From positions 1 to 64,000 of the forward strand of contig CP065366.1 of assembly GCA_023206055.1 (NCBI GenBank): a stretch of 64,000 bases of DNA, given 5' to 3'. The DNA is from Vibrio cyclitrophicus. GTDB lineage: Bacteria > Pseudomonadota > Gammaproteobacteria > Enterobacterales > Vibrionaceae. Below, one piece after another: positions 34,962 to 48,119 of this stretch (positions are counted from its first letter, which is position 1; each line of letters opens with the position of its first letter). The notes under the pieces are model-generated. The model did not search any database and had not been told where the DNA came from. It saw only the letters and a list, made by a program, of their open reading frames with translations. A program made the translations under genes and the position numbers.

Positions 34962-36344
34962 TCACTTAACTTCAATATATCCCATCAATCCTGTCTTCAT
35001 GTGCTCAATTACATGACAGTGGTACATCCAACGTCCAGGGTTGTCGGCAACAAATGCAGCTTTAGCTCGGCCGTTTTTTCCAAGTAATACTGTATCGGTA
35101 TGGAAAGGTTCTTCAATTTTTTTACCATCAAGTTCCAATACAGTAAATGTATGGCCATGAATATGAATCGGGTGATGATATTGAGTGACGTTCTTAAGAT
35201 CGAATATGTAAGTCTTACCCAACTCTAAAGTCGCCAACGGTTCAGGAATATTGTCTTTGCTCATCCCCTCCCACGCTCTTTTATTAGTAAGCCAAAATTT
35301 AGGCATCGATTTACCATCTTTAGATACTGGTGATACAGCGCCTTCCCACTCGAACACAAAATCAATCTCTTCAGCGTTAGCAAGATCTAGGTTAGGTACT
35401 GGATTCAATGGTAATACTGGTAATGCTCGATCTTGAGTAAATTCTGAACCTACGACTTCAAATTCACACAAAGAAAATGGGAAACGCCCCTTCATTTGGA
35501 GAACGTTAACTCGCTCACCAGCTTTAGGAGCGATCAGTCCGATATCTACACGCATCCCTGGACCAATTTTATGTTGAGTCAGTTTATAAGGCGTTTTAAC
35601 AGGATTACCATCGATGGCAATCACCCATGCTTCAGCCCCTTCTACAGCAATAGGGTAAGTGATCGTATTGTCGATATTAGCGATACGCAATCTAGTCGTT
35701 GCATACTGTTTCAACTGATATACGGGTTCATGGACTCCATTAACACTACTCCACTCACCAGGAGTGCCCATACGAGCACTGAGTCGGGGGATCATTAAAT
35801 CTTTCCATTGACCCTTTTGATCGATATGCCAATGCTTCAGCATCAATGCATGTTCTTCGTCAAACTGCACTGGAGTGCTTTCTTCTACGATAATTAGCCC
35901 AACTAAACCCATACCAAGTTGTTTAACGCTATTCATATGTGGGTGATACCAAAATGTGCCAGCATCTGGCGGCGTAAACTCATAAATGAATGTTTCACCT
36001 GGCATGATCGGTGGCTGACTTAAGAAGGGAACGCCATCCATTTCGATAGGAATTCTTAAACCATGCCAATGGATAGTCGTCGGTTCTGATAACTTATTCG
36101 TAAAACGAATTGTGACCTTCTCACCCTGTCGACATCGAATCGTCGGAGCAGGAATCTGACCATTAAAGGCTAAAACATTGGTATCAAATCCCGCGACTAA
36201 CTCAGCCATTGAAGGTTCAGCAGTTAAGTCATAAACATACTTTCCTTGTTCATCAACAGACCGCTTCATTGAACAAGCAGGTAGGACTGTTAGTGCAGAT
36301 ATAGCGAGAGATGATTGAATAAACTTACGACGGGAAATATCCAT
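34962..36344 (-). CDS. Tat-exported multicopper oxidase
   Basis: 460-aa three-cupredoxin-domain oxidase. The N-terminus carries a twin-arginine signal (SRRKFIQSSLA) and a lipobox-like LPAC. All four copper motifs are visible: HWHG (H92, H94), WYHPH (H134, H136), HPIHIHGH near 392 and HCHVIEHMKTGLMG near 443, the last with the type-1 Cys, His and Met. It resembles the CueO/FtsP-like branch but lacks the Met-rich insert of CueO. A palindromic Fur-type box lies 45 bp upstream, so iron-regulated ferroxidase activity is an attractive but unproven role; copper oxidation is the alternative. The start region has a weak ribosome site. Confidence 0.9.
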   Translation of the reverse strand: MDISRRKFIQSSLAISALTVLPACSMKRSVDEQGKYVYDLTAEPSMAELVAGFDTNVLAFNGQIPAPTIRCRQGEKVTIRFTNKLSEPTTIHWHGLRIPIEMDGVPFLSQPPIMPGETFIYEFTPPDAGTFWYHPHMNSVKQLGMGLVGLIIVEESTPVQFDEEHALMLKHWHIDQKGQWKDLMIPRLSARMGTPGEWSSVNGVHEPVYQLKQYATTRLRIANIDNTITYPIAVEGAEAWVIAIDGNPVKTPYKLTQHKIGPGMRVDIGLIAPKAGERVNVLQMKGRFPFSLCEFEVVGSEFTQDRALPVLPLNPVPNLDLANAEEIDFVFEWEGAVSPVSKDGKSMPKFWLTNKRAWEGMSKDNIPEPLATLELGKTYIFDLKNVTQYHHPIHIHGHTFTVLELDGKKIEEPFHTDTVLLGKNGRAKAAFVADNPGRWMYHCHVIEHMKTGLMGYIEVK

Positions 36345-36388
36345 ATTTGTTGCCTTTTAGTAATAACGACCAAAATGTAACAAAATAT

Positions 36389-36403
36389 TGAGAATAATTC
36401 TCA
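36389..36403 (-). promoter_or_regulatory. Fur box upstream of the multicopper oxidase
   Basis: Perfect 7-1-7 inverted repeat TGAGAAT-A-ATTCTCA, fitting the core Fur operator (TGATAATnATTATCA with G/C exchanges common in real sites). Centre is about 52 bp from the start codon. Confidence 0.78.
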
Positions 36404-36540
36404 TAAAGAAGCGTAGTTTGTGTTGTTGGCTGTTTATAAAAGAGGCTGAGATAAGTAAGCACTTACACATTTAAGGTTAGGTTTTATTAAAAGTAGGAAT
36501 TATCGACTAAAAATTCGAATAAATAGAAAGTAAAAAAAAC

Positions 36541-36630
36541 CCAGAATTTCTGCTGAGGCTTAGTATATGGCAGGGGTGGAGGTCTAGATTCCCAACACGC
36601 GTTGTTTTGGTAAGTCTGGGAGTCCACTAC
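36541..36630 (-). pseudogene. Decayed copy of the tRNA-Trp 3' part and its terminator
   Basis: The stretch tatggcaggggtggag ... cccaacacgcg (36565-36601) repeats the 3' half of the intact tRNA-Trp gene at 36697-36733, and the bases just before it (agaatttctgctgaggctta) are a damaged version of the terminator that lies next to the intact gene. The 5' half no longer folds. Non-functional as a tRNA. Confidence 0.75.
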
Positions 36631-36662
36631 TTTGCTAATAGCGTATATTGGATTAAGAAAGC

Positions 36663-36693
36663 AAAAAGGCTCTAGCATTTCTGCTAGAGCCTT
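36663..36693 (-). terminator. rRNA operon terminator
   Basis: AAGGCTCTAGCA / TGCTAGAGCCTT 12-bp stem, 4-base loop, TTTTT on the minus strand, just after tRNA-Trp. Confidence 0.93.
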
Positions 36694-36698
36694 AAATA

Positions 36699-36775
<77 letters not shown>

Positions 36776-36834
36776 AAAACTTTCATTACTTCAGATTCGA
36801 AAAAACCTCGCACTAGGCGAGGTTATCGAATAAG

Positions 36835-36911
36835 TGGCGGAGTGGACGGGACTCGAACCCGCGACCCCCGGCGTGACAGGCCGGTATTCTAACCAACTGA
36901 ACTACCACTCC
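36835..36911 (-). tRNA. tRNA-Asp (GTC)
   Basis: Minus strand: acceptor GGAGTGG / CCACTCC, anticodon loop CTGTCAC gives GTC, T-loop GTTCGAGTC, encoded CCA end. Lies between 5S and tRNA-Trp as in some enterobacterial rrn operons. Confidence 0.97.
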
Positions 36912-36954
36912 GCAGTGGAATACTTGTCGTCGCTGACAAGTGTTCAAATTTAAA

Positions 36955-37072
36955 GCCTGGCGATGTCCTACTCTCACATGGGGAAGCCCCACACTACCAT
37001 CGGCGCTATTGTGTTTCACTTCTGAGTTCGGCATGGAATCAGGTGGGTCCACAATGCTATGGTCGCCAAGCA
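36955..37072 (-). rRNA. rrf: 5S ribosomal RNA
   Basis: About 118 nt; starts TGCTTGGCGACCATAGC and ends CATCGCCAGGC on the minus strand, with the central CCATGCCGAACTCAGAAGTG block identical to E. coli 5S. Confidence 0.97.
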
Positions 37073-37169
37073 AATTTTAAAATTCGGAAAGCTATAATCT
37101 AAAAGTATTTCTCTTCAAACTCATTCAAGGTCTGGTACATCTGAGTCCACAAAACCCCTTGGGTGTTGT

Positions 37170-40062
<2,893 letters not shown>

Positions 40063-40373
40063 ATACAACCCGAAAGGGTCTTAGCGTATGGCAACTAACC
40101 AAGGTTTTTGGTTGTCATCAAGAAGGGTTAATTCTTGATAACTGTTTGCCGGACTCAATTGTGAATCAATGTAAACATTGATTCGAATACAAGACACTTG
40201 AATGTGTTTGTTGTGTTTACCATAAAGGTAAACATTGAGAACTTTTAAATTTGATTTGAATTACTCGTAAGTAATCAAATCAGTCAGCTTTCCAAATTGT
40301 TAAAGAGCAAGAGTTTTAAGTATTAAACTTTCAAACCCATTTTTAAATACTCTCTTACGAGAATGCTTAAAGA
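40063..40373 (-). other. 16S-23S spacer, tRNA-free part with boxA
   Basis: 311 bp between tRNA-Val and 23S. It contains a boxA-like GCTCTTTAACA on the minus strand (40298-40308) for antitermination, part of the 23S processing stem and several short hairpins. No gene. Confidence 0.8.
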
Positions 40374-40449
40374 TGGTGGGCGATACCGGGCTCGAACCAG
40401 TGACCCCCTGCTTGTAAGGCAGGTGCTCTCCCAACTGAGCTAATCGCCC
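40374..40449 (-). tRNA. tRNA-Val (TAC)
   Basis: Acceptor GGGCGAT / ATCGCCC, anticodon loop CTTACAA gives TAC, T-loop GTTCGAGCC, encoded CCA. In the 16S-23S spacer. Confidence 0.97.
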
Positions 40450-40481
40450 ATGATAGTTTTAATTCCTTCATGGAGAAAGAA

Positions 40482-40557
40482 TGGTGGAGCTATGCGGGAT
40501 CGAACCGCAGACCTCCTGCGTGCAAGGCAGGCGCTCTCCCAGCTGAGCTATAGCCCC
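40482..40557 (-). tRNA. tRNA-Ala (TGC)
   Basis: Acceptor GGGGCTA / TAGCTCC, anticodon loop CTTGCAC gives TGC, T-loop GTTCGATCC, encoded CCA. In the 16S-23S spacer. Confidence 0.97.
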
Positions 40558-40581
40558 ATATTTTATTTCCTTGGGAGGAAA

Positions 40582-40657
40582 TGGTGGGTCGTGCAGGATT
40601 CGAACCTGCGACCAATTGATTAAAAGTCAACTGCTCTACCAACTGAGCTAACGACCC
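40582..40657 (-). tRNA. tRNA-Lys (TTT)
   Basis: Acceptor GGGTCGT / ACGACCC, anticodon loop CTTTTAA gives TTT, T-loop GTTCGAATC, encoded CCA. Spacer tRNA-Lys is typical of vibrio rrn operons. Confidence 0.97.
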
Positions 40658-40659
40658 AA

Positions 40660-40735
40660 TGGTATCCCGTAGGGGAGTCGAACCCCTGTTACCGCCGTGA
40701 AAGGGCGGTGTCCTAGGCCTCTAGACGAACGGGAC
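40660..40735 (-). tRNA. tRNA-Glu (TTC)
   Basis: Acceptor GTCCCGT / ACGGGAT, anticodon loop CTTTCAC gives TTC, T-loop GTTCGACTC, encoded CCA. First tRNA of the spacer, 2 bp before tRNA-Lys. Confidence 0.97.
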
Positions 40736-40858
40736 ACTGCTAATTCATCTCTACTTTAAAAAGTAGAAACAAACCTTGAAGAACTTGGGAGTTCTTCATC
40801 TCTTTGCTTTTCTAAACCTAATCAATCTGTGTGGACACTCATCGTAAGTATCTTCGTA

Positions 40859-42413
<1,555 letters not shown>

Positions 42414-42863
42414 AAGATTTTGTGACTCAACGAATACTGACTTCAAAACTATTCTTTATAAATAAAGAGTGTAATTTTAAAGCTATTACCATTCCAACAG
42501 AATGGTAATGAATTGACTGTGCCAAAATTAAGTAAACTTAATTTTGTATTGGTCACTCAGTTCATTGAAATCAAGTTTGTTACCGAAGTAACTGTTACTA
42601 CCTAAGTAATAACGTTTTGATATTCATCAACGAGTGCCCACACAGATTGATAGGTTTAAATTGTTAAAGAGCTTTTCCTTTTTGAGCTTCGCTCAAATCG
42701 GACGGCCATTTTAGCGATTTAAGTTTTAGTGTCAACCACTATTTTCAAAACTTTTTTCAAGCGCTTAGCTTGGCTAATTTGACCTGCTGATTCATTTTGG
42801 TTTCTTACGAAGCCTTCCCGTTTCAACGAGGTCGCATTATAGAGATTTCGATCACACTGGCAA
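42414..42863 (-). promoter_or_regulatory. rRNA operon leader with P1 and P2 promoters
   Basis: P1: -35 TTGCCA (42858-42863), 16-bp spacer, -10 TATAAT (42836-42841), with discriminator GCGACCTC expected to respond to ppGpp/DksA. P2: -35 TTGACA (42730-42735), 16-bp spacer, -10 TAAAAT (42708-42713). A boxA-like GCTCTTTAACA is at 42662-42672. The region from about 42545 to 42672 is nearly identical to window positions 19-143. Confidence 0.9.
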
Positions 42864-42983
42864 GCCCTTTTTGAAGTTTTTCTTACTTTTTTGATTGTTC
42901 GAGCGTTTTTTGTTCAAAACACCCCATTTTCACTAGTATTCCCCTCAATTAAGGGCTTAAGGTGCCTATATAAAGGAGGATTT

Positions 42984-43529
42984 ATGAGTTCAATACGCAG
43001 TTATAAAGGAATATCCCCTCAGATTGGACAAGGTGTCTATATAGATACAAGTTCGGTACTGGTTGGTGATATCAAAATCGGTGACGACTCTAGCGTGTGG
43101 CCTTTGGTTGCAGCTCGAGGAGATGTGAACCACATTCATATTGGAGATAGAACAAACATCCAGGACGGTAGCGTTTTGCACGTCACCCATAAGAATGCAG
43201 AAAACCCTGAGGGTTATCCTCTATTAATAGGCAATGATGTCACTATCGGGCATAAAGTAATGCTGCATGGCTGCACCATTGAAGATCGCGTACTTGTTGG
43301 TATGGGAGCTATAGTGCTCGATGGCGTGGTTATTAAAGAAGATGTGATGATTGGTGCTGGTAGCTTGGTTCCGCCTAATAAGGTACTTGAAAGCGGTTAT
43401 CTCTATGTAGGAAGCCCAGTAAAACAAGCACGCCCATTAAATGATAAAGAGCGTGCCTTTTTACAGAAGTCAGCTGACAACTATGTTCAGAATAAAAACG
43501 ACTATTTAGACTCAGTGCTTCCAGTCTAA
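42984..43529 (+). CDS. yrdA: Gamma-class carbonic anhydrase-like hexapeptide-repeat protein YrdA
   Basis: 181-aa left-handed beta-helix protein. ATG 42984 is chosen because AAGGAGG is 7 bases upstream; a longer frame from 42891 runs through the rRNA promoter region. Hexapeptide repeats are visible as VLVGDIKIGDDSSVWPLVAARGDV. Possible zinc histidines of the gamma class occur in VTHKN, IGHKVMLHGC. Activity in E. coli YrdA is uncertain. Convergent with the DUF1488 gene, the stop codons overlapping by 4 bp. Confidence 0.9.
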   Translation: MSSIRSYKGISPQIGQGVYIDTSSVLVGDIKIGDDSSVWPLVAARGDVNHIHIGDRTNIQDGSVLHVTHKNAENPEGYPLLIGNDVTIGHKVMLHGCTIEDRVLVGMGAIVLDGVVIKEDVMIGAGSLVPPNKVLESGYLYVGSPVKQARPLNDKERAFLQKSADNYVQNKNDYLDSVLPV

Positions 43530-43795
43530 AGCACTTTGATCTGAATCCGATTAGAGGAGTCATACTCCTCTTCTTCTATTAACTCTTCAGCTAGCTCTTC
43601 AATATCAAAACGTAACTCTGAAAAGATAACTAAAGCTTGATCGCCTTCTTCTATATTTTTACCTGCCAATCGAGACAGCTCTTCAATAAACATAACACAC
43701 TCAATCAGTGCGCCAGACTGCTGTGCTGGGAAGATGATTGATTGATTTTCTTCATCCCAATCTTGGATATCAGGAAATAGAATTGATTGATTCAT
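43526..43795 (-). CDS. yrdB: DUF1488 family protein (YrdB-like)
   Basis: 89-aa acidic protein starting MNQSILFPDIQDWDEENQSIIFPAQ, matching E. coli YrdB (MNQAIQFPDREEWDE) in the first 25 residues and in size. Function unknown. It follows aroE by 17 bp and, as in E. coli, neighbours aroE and yrdA. Confidence 0.85.
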   Translation of the reverse strand: MNQSILFPDIQDWDEENQSIIFPAQQSGALIECVMFIEELSRLAGKNIEEGDQALVIFSELRFDIEELAEELIEEEEYDSSNRIQIKVL

Positions 43796-43812
43796 TTTTT
43801 ATAAATACCTCA

Positions 43813-44643
43813 TTACATCTCTAGGTTTTTACGTAGTTCTCTTAAAATCTGTTTTGTTCCCGGACGAAGGCCACGCCATAGCATAAAGCTCTCAGCGGCC
43901 TGTCCTACCAGCATACCCAAACCATCATAAGCAGCATGAACACCATTATCTAATGCCCACTGATTGAATACCGTCGTTCCAGATCCATAAACCATGTCAT
44001 AAACGGCACTATTCGAATTGAAGATAATCTCAGAAACTTCAGGAAGCTGTCCGCTTAGACCAGATGAGGTTGAGTTAATAATGACATCAAAGCTTTCATT
44101 AACATCACTTAACCCCATTCCTTTGATGTTTCCATGTGAAGAAAACATCTCAGCCAGAAGTTCAGCCTTTGAACTGGTTCGATTAGCGACCACTAACTGT
44201 TGTGGCTTTTGGTTGAGAAGAGGTTGGATCACTCCTCGAGCAGCACCACCAGCGCCAAGCAGAAGAACGCGAGCCCCTTCGAGCATAACTTGATGTTGAA
44301 GAAGGTCTTGAACTAAACCCTCACCATCGGTGTTATCACCAATGATCTCTCCATCATCGAGCTTCTTAAGTGTGTTTACAGCACCTGCTAGTTCAGCTCT
44401 TTCAGTCAGGCGATTAGCGAACTGATAAGCATCTTCTTTAAATGGCGCTGTGACATTACACCCTCTACCACCTTCACTAAAAAAAGCTTGAGCAGCAATG
44501 ATGAATTCACCTTGTTCTGGCTGGAGTGCTGTATAGGTAAGTTGTTGGCTAGTTTGGCGAGCAAATAATGTGTGAATGAATGGCGATTTGCTTTGCCCAA
44601 TAGGATTACCGAAAACGGCATAACGATCTACTTGCTGTGTCAT
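43813..44643 (-). CDS. aroE: Shikimate dehydrogenase
   Basis: NADPH-dependent reduction of 3-dehydroshikimate, 276 aa. Substrate motifs GNPIGQSKSPFIH (near 12-24) and NVTAPFKEDAY (near 63) with catalytic Lys, DNTDGEG (near 103) and the nucleotide loop GAGGAARGV (near 132) are all present. Cotranscribed with the DUF1488 gene; separated from upstream hemF by a terminator. Confidence 0.97.
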   Translation of the reverse strand: MTQQVDRYAVFGNPIGQSKSPFIHTLFARQTSQQLTYTALQPEQGEFIIAAQAFFSEGGRGCNVTAPFKEDAYQFANRLTERAELAGAVNTLKKLDDGEIIGDNTDGEGLVQDLLQHQVMLEGARVLLLGAGGAARGVIQPLLNQKPQQLVVANRTSSKAELLAEMFSSHGNIKGMGLSDVNESFDVIINSTSSGLSGQLPEVSEIIFNSNSAVYDMVYGSGTTVFNQWALDNGVHAAYDGLGMLVGQAAESFMLWRGLRPGTKQILRELRKNLEM

Positions 44644-44662
44644 ATCCTTACCTAACAGAAAT

Positions 44663-44690
44663 AAAAAAGGGTCATCTATATAGATGACCC
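44663..44690 (-). terminator. Terminator after hemF
   Basis: GGGTCATCTA / TAGATGACCC 10-bp stem and TTTTTTATT on the minus strand, between hemF and aroE. Confidence 0.9.
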
Positions 44691-44718
44691 TATCACTATC
44701 CCTATAAGGAAGGAAGAA

Positions 44719-45636
44719 CTACCAAACTCGAGGCTTTAGGTAGTCGCTATAAAGCAGAGCTTCCGGTGAACCCGCTTGTGGTTCGTAGCGGTATTCCCAG
44801 CGAGCCAATGGCGGCATCGACATTAATATAGACTCTGTGCGACCACCGCTTTGTAGGCCAAACAGGGTGCCACGGTCATACACTAGGTTAAATTCAACAT
44901 AGCGGCCACGACGATAAAGTTGGAAATCACGCTCGCGCTCACCATAAGGCGTCTGTTTGCGTCGTTCTACAATTGGTAAGTATGCAACTGCAAAACCTTC
45001 ACCGACCGCCTGCATATAAGCAAAGCTCTTTTCAAAGCCCCACTCGTTAAGATCATCAAAGAACAGACCACCCACACCACGTGTTTCATCTCTATGTGGA
45101 AGATAGAAGTACTTATCACACCATTCTTTGTGCTCTTGATAAACATCGTCACCAAATGGCGCACAAAGATCTTTGGCTGTTTGATGCCAAGACTGGCAAT
45201 CTTCATCAAAAGGATAGAATGGTGTTAAATCAAAACCACCACCGAACCACCAGATAGGGTCTTCCCCTTCCTTTTCGGCAATAAAGAATCGTACGTTGGC
45301 GTGTGAGGTTGGGATGTATGGGTTTTTAGGATGGATAACTAACGACACCCCCATCGCTTCAAACTTGCGTCCGGCTAATTCAGGACGGTGAGCGGTTGCT
45401 GAAGCTGGCATTGCCTTACCTGCAACGTGAGAAAAGTTAACACCACCTTGCTCAAAGACCGCACCGTTGGTCATCACGCGAGTACGACCACCGCCACCAA
45501 GGCGTTCGCCAGGTTCTCGCTCCCATGCATCTTCTTCAAACAATGCTGTGCCATCAGCTTGCTCAAGCTGTTGGCAAATCGAATCTTGTAGGCTCAGTAA
45601 AAACTGTTTTACTGCTTCTTTATCAATTGCTGACAT
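44719..45636 (-). CDS. hemF: Oxygen-dependent coproporphyrinogen-III oxidase
   Basis: Aerobic decarboxylation of coproporphyrinogen III to protoporphyrinogen IX in haem synthesis, 305 aa. Hallmarks: PYIPTSHANVRFF, WFGGGFDLTPFYP, CDKYFYLPHRDETRGVGGLFFDDL and GRYVEFNLVYDRGTLFGLQSGGRTESILMSMPP-type segments, cut here as separate blocks near residues 104, 131, 170 and 250. Second gene after tsaC (19 bp). Confidence 0.97.
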   Translation of the reverse strand: MSAIDKEAVKQFLLSLQDSICQQLEQADGTALFEEDAWEREPGERLGGGGRTRVMTNGAVFEQGGVNFSHVAGKAMPASATAHRPELAGRKFEAMGVSLVIHPKNPYIPTSHANVRFFIAEKEGEDPIWWFGGGFDLTPFYPFDEDCQSWHQTAKDLCAPFGDDVYQEHKEWCDKYFYLPHRDETRGVGGLFFDDLNEWGFEKSFAYMQAVGEGFAVAYLPIVERRKQTPYGERERDFQLYRRGRYVEFNLVYDRGTLFGLQSGGRTESILMSMPPLARWEYRYEPQAGSPEALLYSDYLKPRVW

Positions 45637-45655
45637 CTTTCTTCCTTTGCAGGGT

Positions 45656-46225
45656 TTAACCCTGTCTTAATATTTTCGAGGTTTTTGCATCTCTAATTTC
45701 ACTTGGCTTCTCACGGCCACCCGTTTGACCTTCGAGAATAGCCATTAAGTGTTGGCCCAGTTGCTGCTTAACTTCTTCAGTCGTCATACAAGGCGGCTCG
45801 CCAGTCAGATTGGCACTGGTAGAGGTTAACGGCTTGCCGAACTCATTACACATTCTTTGAACCAAAGGGTGATCCGTCACTCGTACCGCAATGGAATCAA
45901 ACTGGCCGCTGACCCAGTCAGTTACTTTGCTACTGGTTGGCATGATCCAAGTGACCGGACCCGGCCATGTTGCTTTCACTGTCGCTAACTGCGCTTCAGT
46001 CAGTTGGCTTTCGTCAATATAAGGCAACAACTGTTCGTAACTTGCAGCAATTAAGATCAACCCTTTCTCCATCGGTCGCTGTTTTAAGTCGAGCAGTTTC
46101 TTGATGGCTTGTGGATTGTCGGGATCACAACCGACACCAAAAACGCCTTCGGTCGGGTAAGCAATGACTTCACCTTGCTGTAATGCCTGCAATGTATGTT
46201 GAAAGTTATCCACGGGTTGCCTCAT
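45656..46225 (-). CDS. tsaC: Threonylcarbamoyl-AMP synthase TsaC (YrdC)
   Basis: 189-aa Sua5/YrdC-fold enzyme making threonylcarbamoyl-adenylate for the t6A modification at position 37 of ANN-decoding tRNAs. Family blocks: YPTEGVFGVGCDP, KQRPMEKGLILIA, WPGPVTWI and STSANLTGEPP. Upstream of hemF in the same direction; weak ribosome site. Confidence 0.95.
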   Translation of the reverse strand: MRQPVDNFQHTLQALQQGEVIAYPTEGVFGVGCDPDNPQAIKKLLDLKQRPMEKGLILIAASYEQLLPYIDESQLTEAQLATVKATWPGPVTWIMPTSSKVTDWVSGQFDSIAVRVTDHPLVQRMCNEFGKPLTSTSANLTGEPPCMTTEEVKQQLGQHLMAILEGQTGGREKPSEIRDAKTSKILRQG

Positions 46226-46320
46226 TAATTCTGTTATCGAATTCGCTAAGTGTACAAATTATCATTCACTGTGACTAAAGCTATTTGTTTATAAAATGTA
46301 TCAATTAACAACTTAGACTG

Positions 46321-46336
46321 ACGCAAACGTTTTCCT
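46321..46336 (+). promoter_or_regulatory. PurR operator of purEK
   Basis: ACGCAAACGTTTTCCT fits the PurR consensus (ACGCAAACGTTTNCNT) throughout. It overlaps the likely -35 of a promoter with -10 TATAAT at 46353-46358, so PurR with hypoxanthine/guanine should block it. Confidence 0.9.
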
Positions 46337-46352
46337 TAAGCAATTTTACCCG

Positions 46353-46358
46353 TATAAT
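46353..46358 (+). promoter_or_regulatory. -10 element of the purEK promoter
   Basis: Perfect TATAAT; the -35 region 16-18 bp upstream lies within the PurR box. Confidence 0.7.
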
Positions 46359-46408
46359 GCGCGCAAAATATCTAATCACTAATTAAATCGTACCTGAAGG
46401 AGTTTGAG

Positions 46409-46894
46409 ATGACTGTCGGTATTATCATGGGTTCTAAATCTGATTGGCCAACAATGAAGCTAGCTGCAGAAATGTTGGATCAGTTTGGCGTGGCGTACGA
46501 AACAAAAGTGGTTTCTGCTCACCGTACACCTCAGTTGCTAGCAGACTACGCAACCAGTGCGAAAGAGCGCGGTATTAAAGTGATTATTGCTGGTGCTGGC
46601 GGTGCAGCTCACCTTCCGGGCATGGCGGCTGCTTTCACAAGCGTCCCAGTTCTTGGTGTTCCTGTTCAGTCTAAAGCACTGAAAGGCATGGACTCGCTAC
46701 TTTCTATCGTACAGATGCCAAAAGGTATCGCGGTAGGTACTCTTGCTATAGGTGAAGCTGGCGCTGCTAACGCTGGTATCCTAGCCGCTCAAATCATTGG
46801 TACACACAATGAAGAAGTAATGGCGAAAGTAGAAGCGTTCCGCTCTGAGCAAACAGAAACGGTTCTTGCTAATCCAAACCCTGCAGAGGACTAA
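46409..46894 (+). CDS. purE: N5-carboxyaminoimidazole ribonucleotide mutase PurE
   Basis: Class I PurE, 161 aa, moving the carboxylate of N5-CAIR to C4 in purine synthesis. Family blocks: IMGSKSDWPTM (near 7), VSAHRTP (near 37) and AGAGGAAHLPGM (near 63). GAAGGAGT lies before the ATG. Five bp before purK. Confidence 0.97.
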   Translation: MTVGIIMGSKSDWPTMKLAAEMLDQFGVAYETKVVSAHRTPQLLADYATSAKERGIKVIIAGAGGAAHLPGMAAAFTSVPVLGVPVQSKALKGMDSLLSIVQMPKGIAVGTLAIGEAGAANAGILAAQIIGTHNEEVMAKVEAFRSEQTETVLANPNPAED

Positions 46895-46899
46895 TTCCC

Positions 46900-48030
46900 A
46901 TGCATGTTCTTGTGTTAGGCGCGGGCCAACTTGCTCGTATGATGTCCCTAGCTGGGGCACCGCTGAATATTGAAATTTCTGCTTTTGATGTTGGCAGCAA
47001 AAATATTGTTCACCCATTAACGCAAGCAATTCTAGGCAACGGCTTAGACAATGCGATTGAGCGTGCGGACGTCATTACTGCTGAGTTCGAACATATCCCT
47101 CACGATGTACTTGAGGTGTGTGAGCGCAGCGGTAAGTTCTTACCGACAACAGAAGCAATCAAAGCTGGCGGTGATCGTCGCCTTGAAAAAGCTCTGTTAG
47201 ACGAAGCAAACGTAAAAAATGCTAAGTACTACGTGGTTAACTCTCGCGAAGACTTTGACGCTGCAATTGCTCACGTTGGCTTGCCAATGGTATTGAAGAG
47301 CACACTTGGCGGCTACGATGGCAAAGGTCAATGGCGCTTAAAGACCATAGACAATGTTGACGCGACTTGGGCAGAAATGGCGGAGTGCATTGCCGCAACA
47401 GATAACCAAGCCATTGTGGCTGAAGAGTTCGTCCCGTTTGATCGCGAAGTATCACTTGTCGGTGCTCGTGGTATCAATGGCGATATTCAAGTGTACCCTT
47501 TAGCTGAAAATGTTCACACCGACGGCGTGTTGAGCTTATCGACAGCGATTGATGACATTGAACTGCAAGAGCAAGCGAAAGCCATGTTCACTGCCATTGC
47601 TGAGCGCTTAGATTACGTTGGTGTGCTAGCACTTGAGTTCTTTGATGTTCAAGGTTCACTGCTTGTTAATGAGATTGCACCACGTGTTCATAACTCGGGT
47701 CACTGGACGCAACAAGGCGCAGAGACTTGTCAGTTTGAAAACCACCTACGTGCAGTGTGTGGCATGCCACTAGGTAGCACTAAACTGATTCGTCCAACCG
47801 CAATGATCAACATTCTTGGCGAAGATACTCTTCCTGAGGCTATTCTTGCTCAAGGTGGTTGTCATGTTCATTGGTATGGCAAAGAAAAGCGTGCGGGTCG
47901 CAAGATGGGCCACATCAACGTGAGCGCTGACTACAACGCAGAACTGCAAAGAGCGTTATGCTCTCTGGCAGACATTCTCGACAAGCAAGCCTATCCTGCT
48001 GTGCATAAGTTTGCTGAGCAGATGAAGTAA
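46900..48030 (+). CDS. purK: 5-(carboxyamino)imidazole ribonucleotide synthase PurK
   Basis: ATP-grasp enzyme, 376 aa, making N5-CAIR from AIR, bicarbonate and ATP, substrate for PurE. Family blocks: VLGAGQLARMM near the N-terminus, LKSTLGGYDGKGQ, EEFVPFDREVS and NEIAPRVHNSGHWT. Same operon and PurR control as purE; strong terminator follows. Confidence 0.97.
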   Translation: MHVLVLGAGQLARMMSLAGAPLNIEISAFDVGSKNIVHPLTQAILGNGLDNAIERADVITAEFEHIPHDVLEVCERSGKFLPTTEAIKAGGDRRLEKALLDEANVKNAKYYVVNSREDFDAAIAHVGLPMVLKSTLGGYDGKGQWRLKTIDNVDATWAEMAECIAATDNQAIVAEEFVPFDREVSLVGARGINGDIQVYPLAENVHTDGVLSLSTAIDDIELQEQAKAMFTAIAERLDYVGVLALEFFDVQGSLLVNEIAPRVHNSGHWTQQGAETCQFENHLRAVCGMPLGSTKLIRPTAMINILGEDTLPEAILAQGGCHVHWYGKEKRAGRKMGHINVSADYNAELQRALCSLADILDKQAYPAVHKFAEQMK

Positions 48031-48073
48031 GTCCTACATTGGCTTATTGATATAAAAAGTTCATTGGATACAA

Positions 48074-48103
48074 AAACGGCGCTCAGTGAGCGCCGTTTTT
48101 TTG
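48074..48103 (+). terminator. Bidirectional terminator after purK
   Basis: AAACGGCGCTC / GAGCGCCGTTT stem, 3-base loop, long T-run; shared with convergent yrdD. Confidence 0.92.
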
Positions 48104-48119
48104 TATCTATAATATCGAG

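Noticed and set aside
36541..36630. Second functional tRNA-Trp gene
   Set aside because: Only the 3' part aligns; the acceptor, D and anticodon stems cannot form.
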